Below are positions 4,924 to 7,750 of a stretch of 7,750 bases of DNA, piece after piece. A program made the translations under genes and the position numbers. The stretch is from Nostoc sp. CHAB 5715 (GTDB taxonomy: Bacteria > Cyanobacteriota > Cyanobacteriia > Cyanobacteriales > Nostocaceae), in the NCBI RefSeq assembly GCF_020829685.1, contig NZ_JAIVFR010000285.1:1-7750 (forward strand), in the 5' to 3' direction. The notes under the pieces are model-generated. The model was not told the origin of the DNA. It saw nothing but the letters and a program-made list of their open reading frames with translations, and ran no database searches. Position 1 is the first letter of the stretch. Each line of letters opens with the position of its first letter.

Positions 4924-4941
4924 AATCCTTACGGATTTTTT
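4924..4941 (+). terminator. short hairpin with T tract after the peroxiredoxin gene
   Basis: AATCC (4924-4928) pairs with GGATT (4933-4937) across a TTAC loop, and the T run continues to 4941. It begins 11 bp after the stop codon. The stem is short (five pairs, plus a possible G-U pair), so termination may be partial. Confidence 0.45.
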
Positions 4942-5022
4942 AAACAGTCTCAGCCCCAAGCCTAATAGTCTGTCAAGTTTAAATTGATGGGTCAACAAGT
5001 TCGTAGTGAGTTAGCGCGGTCT

Positions 5023-5093
5023 TCTCCCAAAGGGAGACGCCAAAGGCGATAGCGCAGCGTTAGCGAGTCTGCGAGCGTCTGGGGGTTTCCCCC
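5023..5093. repeat. cluster of three-base-loop hairpins inside the nested repeat
   Basis: Three perfect short stems with AAA or TTT loops occur within 71 bp: TCTCCC/GGGAGA (5023-5037), CGCC/GGCG (5038-5048) and GGGGG/CCCCC (5081-5093). The first two are directly adjacent. Such G/C-rich hairpin clusters resemble REP-like or MITE-like dispersed elements. Confidence 0.7.
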
Positions 5094-5122
5094 ATCAGCG
5101 ACTAACTTTCCCGTTGGGTAAA

Positions 5123-5158
5123 GACTTTAGTCCTCATTTTCTAAGCACTGAAGTGCTT
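5123..5158. repeat. two hairpins at the right side of the nested repeat
   Basis: GACT/AGTC with a TT centre (5123-5132) is followed by AAGCACT/AGTGCTT with a GA centre (5143-5158). Together with the flanking arms at 4999-5010 and 5156-5167 they look like one older dispersed element, which the cluster at 5009-5107 appears to interrupt. Confidence 0.55.
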
Positions 5159-5220
5159 ACTACAAACCCTCAAAATTAGCTTAGACATTGCACTACAGGC
5201 TTGGGGTTCTTTGTTTGAAT

Positions 5221-5619
5221 TCAGTTACCTGATTGTGGTGTAACCGATGGCGGCGTAGCTGATGGTAGTGTAAACAATGGCAAACTGCGGGTTGGTTGCT
5301 GTTGTTGACCTTGAATTAGTTTTTGTTGCCTTGCTTTAAAGGCTGCTGCGGCTGAGTCTAGTTGTTGGTTCTGTTGGTCAGAATTCCAGTTGAGAGTCCC
5401 AAAATTCGCCCGATGAATCAGGTCAAACATGTTGAAGTTGTCTGAGTTCGTGCGGGAGAAGGGATCGGTATTTTGGTCTGTTGTACTATTACTGGGAAAA
5501 GAATCTGCTGGGCTGCTGATTTGAGCCGAACTTGGTTGAGCCATGATCAAGGAAGCAAAGCTAATTCCTGCCACGGTAGCGACAATGAGTCTAGGAATTT
5601 GTAAAAATGATTTTTTCAT
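5221..5619 (-). CDS. small secreted protein of unknown function
   Basis: This 132-residue protein has a clear Sec signal peptide: basic MKKSFLQIPR, a hydrophobic core LIVATVAGISFASLIMA (11-27), and a likely cleavage site after QPSSAQ (residue 33). The mature chain of about 99 residues is polar and low in complexity at both ends: Ser/Asn/Asp-rich at 34-62, and Gln- then Pro/Ser/Thr-rich at 98-132. A more ordered centre lies between (FDLIHRANFGTLNWN and LDSAAAAFKARQQKL, 65-101). It has no cysteine, no lipobox and no further membrane segment, so it should be periplasmic or exported. I do not recognise a family with known function. It lies 35 bp downstream of the ABC permease on the same strand and may be co-transcribed with the exporter; a functional link is inference. 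No strong ribosome binding site precedes the ATG at 5617-5619. Confidence 0.75.
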   Translation of the reverse strand: MKKSFLQIPRLIVATVAGISFASLIMAQPSSAQISSPADSFPSNSTTDQNTDPFSRTNSDNFNMFDLIHRANFGTLNWNSDQQNQQLDSAAAAFKARQQKLIQGQQQQPTRSLPLFTLPSATPPSVTPQSGN

Positions 5620-5654
5620 GGATTTTGACCCTAAAATTGCTCTATTTTATCTCT

Positions 5655-6542
5655 TTAAGTGAGAGTTCGCCGTAGTTGGGGTTGAATACTCAGTAACGCG
5701 ACAACGGCAAAGCCAAATAGTACCAGCAACGCTCCCCCGAAGGTAACATCACCCCAAGGAGCTTGCATTACTACGCTACCTAGTTCCCAACTACTGTGGA
5801 GATAGAGATAGCGAATGGGTTCGATCGCATAGCTGAGAGGATTCAGGGTAGCCACAACCTGCAACCACTGAGGCATGAAGGATAGAGGAGCTAAAGCTGT
5901 ACTCGCAAACAATAATGGTAGGTTGGTGACGAAAATCACTGCAATCAATTCAATGTGTCCGGGTAGAGCGAAAGCTAAACCAAGGGAGATGGCTGTCACA
6001 CCCAAAGCTAAGAGGAAGACAATTAGAGCGATCGCACATAAGCCCGTTGCATCCGGTAGTCCAGCGCCAATAAAGGCTGCTGCTGCAACAATCACGGCTG
6101 CTTGCAGCAAACTTTGGCTGATGATAAAGATTGCTGAAGCAAAGACAATGGAAAACCGTGATGCTAACGGTGCTACCAGCAAACGATTCAAAAAGCCGAA
6201 CTCGCGGTCAAACATTACGGGCAAACCAGCATTCAGCGCCCCAGCAAAGGCTGTAAACACGATTACTCCAGCAGCCAAAAATTGTCCGTAATTTGCCGTA
6301 CTGCCGAACAATCCCTTGGGTGCATTTTGAAATAAAGCACCAAATAGCACCAACCACATCACTGGCTGAATAATTCCGGCAATCAATGTGGAGGGACGGC
6401 GTTGCAATTCAATAAACAAGCGACGAGTTAAAGCCAACGTCTCTTGTACCAATTCACCGAAAAAGTTAGGTGCAGCATTAGCATCTGCTTGTGGCGATGC
6501 TAACGGCTGCCAATTGATATCAGATTTAGGAGTAACGCTCAT
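5655..6542 (-). CDS. ABC-2 type exporter permease, DrrB-like
   Basis: This 295-residue integral membrane protein has the size and layout of DrrB-type permeases. A cytoplasmic N-terminus includes an amphipathic stretch [17 protein letters not shown] (36-53). Six membrane segments lie at about 52-71, 88-108, 131-159, 167-191, 197-219 and 267-285. [19 protein letters not shown] (111-129) is the typical cytoplasmic coupling loop. The ABC-2 signature lies in [24 protein letters not shown] (221-244), before the last membrane segment. With the ATPase encoded just upstream it should form a homodimeric-type exporter in the plasma or thylakoid membrane; the substrate (lipid, drug or glycoconjugate) cannot be deduced. 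The ATG at 6540-6542 has no ribosome binding site: eight A/T bases separate it from a heptamer array, which may affect translation. The antisense open frame over the middle is a shadow of this gene. Confidence 0.92.
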   Translation of the reverse strand: MSVTPKSDINWQPLASPQADANAAPNFFGELVQETLALTRRLFIELQRRPSTLIAGIIQPVMWLVLFGALFQNAPKGLFGSTANYGQFLAAGVIVFTAFAGALNAGLPVMFDREFGFLNRLLVAPLASRFSIVFASAIFIISQSLLQAAVIVAAAAFIGAGLPDATGLCAIALIVFLLALGVTAISLGLAFALPGHIELIAVIFVTNLPLLFASTALAPLSFMPQWLQVVATLNPLSYAIEPIRYLYLHSSWELGSVVMQAPWGDVTFGGALLVLFGFAVVALLSIQPQLRRTLT

Positions 6543-6691
6543 AAATAATTGGGGAGTGGGGAATCGGGAATTGGGGATTGGGGAGTGGGGAGTGGGGAGT
6601 GGGGAATCGGGAATTGGGGATTGGGGATTGGGAATTGGGAATTGGTAAATATCTCCATGCCCTATGCCCTATGCCCCCTGCCCCATTCCCT
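6543..6691. repeat. mixed heptamer arrays between ABC ATPase and permease genes
   Basis: From 6551 to about 6645 the plus strand is a run of GGGGAGT, GGGGATT, GGGAATT and GGGGAATC units. A 33-bp block occurs twice without change, at 6551-6583 and 6594-6626. A second array, ATGCCCT (6657, 6664), ATGCCCC (6671), CTGCCCC (6678) and ATTCCCT (6685-6691), runs into the ATPase stop codon at 6690-6692. The two halves are G-rich on opposite strands, so the operon RNA has a G-rich part after the ATPase gene and a C-rich part before the permease gene that could pair. Confidence 0.9.
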
Positions 6692-7709
6692 ATCTCATAT
6701 TCTGCTTTTTCTCAACCTTGGGATCGCGAGTGGCAACGGCTGCTAGTTCTGCATCCATCAGTGTGCGTCCTGTAGCGGCGAGGTAAACATCATCGAGGCT
6801 GGGGCGAGATTGGGCTATGCCAAATATGGGCAAGCCAGCAGTATTCAGTGCTTGCTGTATGTTAATCAGAACATCGTTCTGAGGTGTCACTACCAAGTTA
6901 AGGGAATTACCTTGAGCGCTGTTGATGATCACTTCTTGCACAAATGGCAAAGGTTGCAAGAGGTTTTTGGCTTTTTCGGCTTCCTCAATAGACGAAAACT
7001 CGCGGATTCGCAAAGTAATGCGATCGCCCCCTACTTGATCTTTTAATTGCGAAGGTGTGCCACTGGCAATCACAACGCCGCGATCTATAATTGCCACGCG
7101 ATCGGCTAAGGCGTCAATCTCTTCTAAGTAATGGCTGGTAATTACTACCGTTGTCCCAGAGGCGCGTAATTTACGCAGGAAATCCCATACCACAAATCTA
7201 GTTTCTATGTCAAGTCCCACAGTTGGCTCATCCAACACCAAAACATCCGGTGCATGGAGCAACCCAGCAGCCAAGTCTAGGCGCTTGCGTAAACCGCCAG
7301 AGTAGGTTCCTGTTTTTTTATTGGCGTATTCTTGCAAACCGAGTAAATCTAATACAGTCTCAATGCGCTGTTTGGCTACTGCGCCTGGGAGGTGATAAAG
7401 TGCGGCTTGCAGTTGCAGCAGTTCTCTTCCAGTCAGCACCTTACCTATAGCGACTTCCTGAGCTACGTAGCCTAGTCGTTGTCTTGCCACTCTCGGATTA
7501 TCTAATACAGAGATGCCAGATACTTCGATTTTGCCAGCATCCGGTGTGGTAAGTGTACATAAAGCACGCAAGGTAGTAGTTTTACCAGCACCGTTGGGGC
7601 CAAGTAAACCAAAGATTTCTCCTGGTTCTACCTGAAATGAAACATCCTGGACGGCAACCACTGTACCGTAACGTTTTTGCAGATTTTGAATTAAAACGGC
7701 GGGAGCCAT
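6690..7709 (-). CDS. ABC exporter ATPase, DrrA-like
   Basis: This ATPase has 339 residues from the ATG at 7707-7709. It carries a full nucleotide-binding domain: Walker [10 protein letters not shown] (37-45), Q-loop Gln84 in GYVAQE, signature YSGGLRKR (136-143, a variant of LSGGQ), Walker B VLVLDEP (156-162), D-loop GLD (165-167) and H-loop His193 in [10 protein letters not shown]-terminal extension of about 110 residues ([19 protein letters not shown]... and [16 protein letters not shown]) matches the DrrA-type regulatory tail (DUF4162-like). It powers the permease encoded downstream at 5655-6542. A TTG at 7733 would add eight residues (MYNLGSSV), but a TATAAT lies inside that extension, so the transcript probably starts after it and the ATG is preferred. 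The last residues, KVEKKQNMR, and the stop codon border a repeat array, which may have shaped the C-terminus. Confidence 0.94.
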   Translation of the reverse strand: MAPAVLIQNLQKRYGTVVAVQDVSFQVEPGEIFGLLGPNGAGKTTTLRALCTLTTPDAGKIEVSGISVLDNPRVARQRLGYVAQEVAIGKVLTGRELLQLQAALYHLPGAVAKQRIETVLDLLGLQEYANKKTGTYSGGLRKRLDLAAGLLHAPDVLVLDEPTVGLDIETRFVVWDFLRKLRASGTTVVITSHYLEEIDALADRVAIIDRGVVIASGTPSQLKDQVGGDRITLRIREFSSIEEAEKAKNLLQPLPFVQEVIINSAQGNSLNLVVTPQNDVLINIQQALNTAGLPIFGIAQSRPSLDDVYLAATGRTLMDAELAAVATRDPKVEKKQNMR

Positions 7710-7724
7710 GACAGATGATCCCAA

Positions 7725-7730
7725 ATTATA
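7725..7730 (-). promoter_or_regulatory. candidate -10 element of the ABC exporter operon
   Basis: The minus strand reads TATAAT, a perfect -10 consensus, 15 bp before the ATPase ATG. A start about 7 bases downstream would leave a leader of only about 10 bases. A matching -35 at the usual spacing would lie at or beyond the window edge, so it cannot be judged. Confidence 0.4.
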
Positions 7731-7750
7731 CAAATCTCAATAAAGTCTAT

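Larger units (their letters stand above)
4954..5206. repeat. nested inverted repeats filling the convergent intergenic gap
   Basis: Several inverted repeats lie one inside another. The outermost pair is CCCCAAGCCT (4954-4963) with AGGCTTGGGG (5197-5206), perfect over 10 bp; TAGT/ACTA just inside extends it across a small bulge. The next is GTTCGTAGTGAG (4999-5010) with CTTACTACAAAC (5156-5167), 10 of 12. Then come AGTTAG (5009-5014) with CTAACT (5102-5107), and AGACGC (5035-5040) with GCGTCT (5075-5080). Local hairpins are listed separately. No reading frame is credible here. The 4999-5167 part resembles repeats I associate with Nostoc genomes, but I could not check copy number. The gap lies between two converging genes, so the outer arms could act as a shared terminator. 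Confidence 0.75.

Noticed and set aside
4816..4998. Minus-strand open frame of 60 codons overlapping the peroxiredoxin 3' end
   Set aside because: It is antisense to peroxiredoxin coding sequence and its terminator hairpin, with no domain or start signal.
5875..6291. Plus-strand open frame of 138 codons
   Set aside because: It is antisense to the well-supported ABC permease gene, is unusually rich in Lys/Ala, and shows no recognisable domain.
6388..6775. Plus-strand open frames rich in Gly-Ile-Gly-Asn-Trp and similar
   Set aside because: They are translations of the GGGGATT/GGGAATT arrays plus antisense of the flanking ABC genes.
7710..7733. Eight-residue extension of the ABC ATPase from a TTG start
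   Set aside because: It spans a perfect TATAAT -10 hexamer, and ABC ATPases of this type normally begin a few residues before the first strand, as the ATG at 7709 does.

Overview
The window looks like chromosomal DNA of a filamentous, probably heterocyst-forming cyanobacterium of the Nostoc/Anabaena group. Three things support this. The octamer GCGATCGC (HIP1) occurs seven times (starts at 800, 2302, 2887, 4132, 4205, 6028, 7020). Several arrays of short tandem heptamers of the STRR type known from Nostoc fill the spaces between genes. The proteins (CobQ, a short [2Fe-2S] ferredoxin, PrxQ/BCP, a small winged-helix-like protein) read as cyanobacterial. I could not check this against a database.

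Layout. Positions 1-520 hold no intact gene: there is a C-terminal transposase remnant (minus strand) and two very small open frames. Positions 521-1200 carry two minus-strand toxin-antitoxin relics or orphans: a HicB-type antitoxin whose hicA partner survives only as its first 16 codons, overlapping the hicB start, and a HigA/VapI-type antitoxin with its own strong ribosome binding site, a 24-bp operator-like palindrome and an A/T-tract terminator, but no recognisable higB. A [2Fe-2S] ferredoxin (1409-1645) follows; its start codon lies inside a heptamer array. cobQ (2018-3496) encodes cobyric acid synthase of the B12 pathway. A 379-bp gap of tandem repeats separates it from a small conserved-looking protein (3876-4280). 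All of these genes lie on the minus strand.

At 4280-4475 transcription diverges. The plus-strand peroxiredoxin gene (4475-4912) has an intergenic dyad and a PerR-box-like sequence in front of it, which suggests peroxide-responsive control. It converges on a small secreted protein (5221-5619, minus). The gap between the two is a set of nested inverted repeats (4954-5206).

The right end (5221-7709, minus) is a probable operon: a DrrA-type ABC ATPase, then a DrrB-type ABC-2 permease, then the small secreted protein. The ATPase and permease should form one exporter. The 147 bp between them is almost wholly heptamer repeat, running from the ATPase stop codon to 8 bp before the permease start.

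No new enzymatic system is evident. The points most worth a second look are the collapsed hicA-hicB pair, the nested palindrome, the operator candidates, and heptamer arrays touching start and stop codons. All calls are from reading the sequence; no searches were run.
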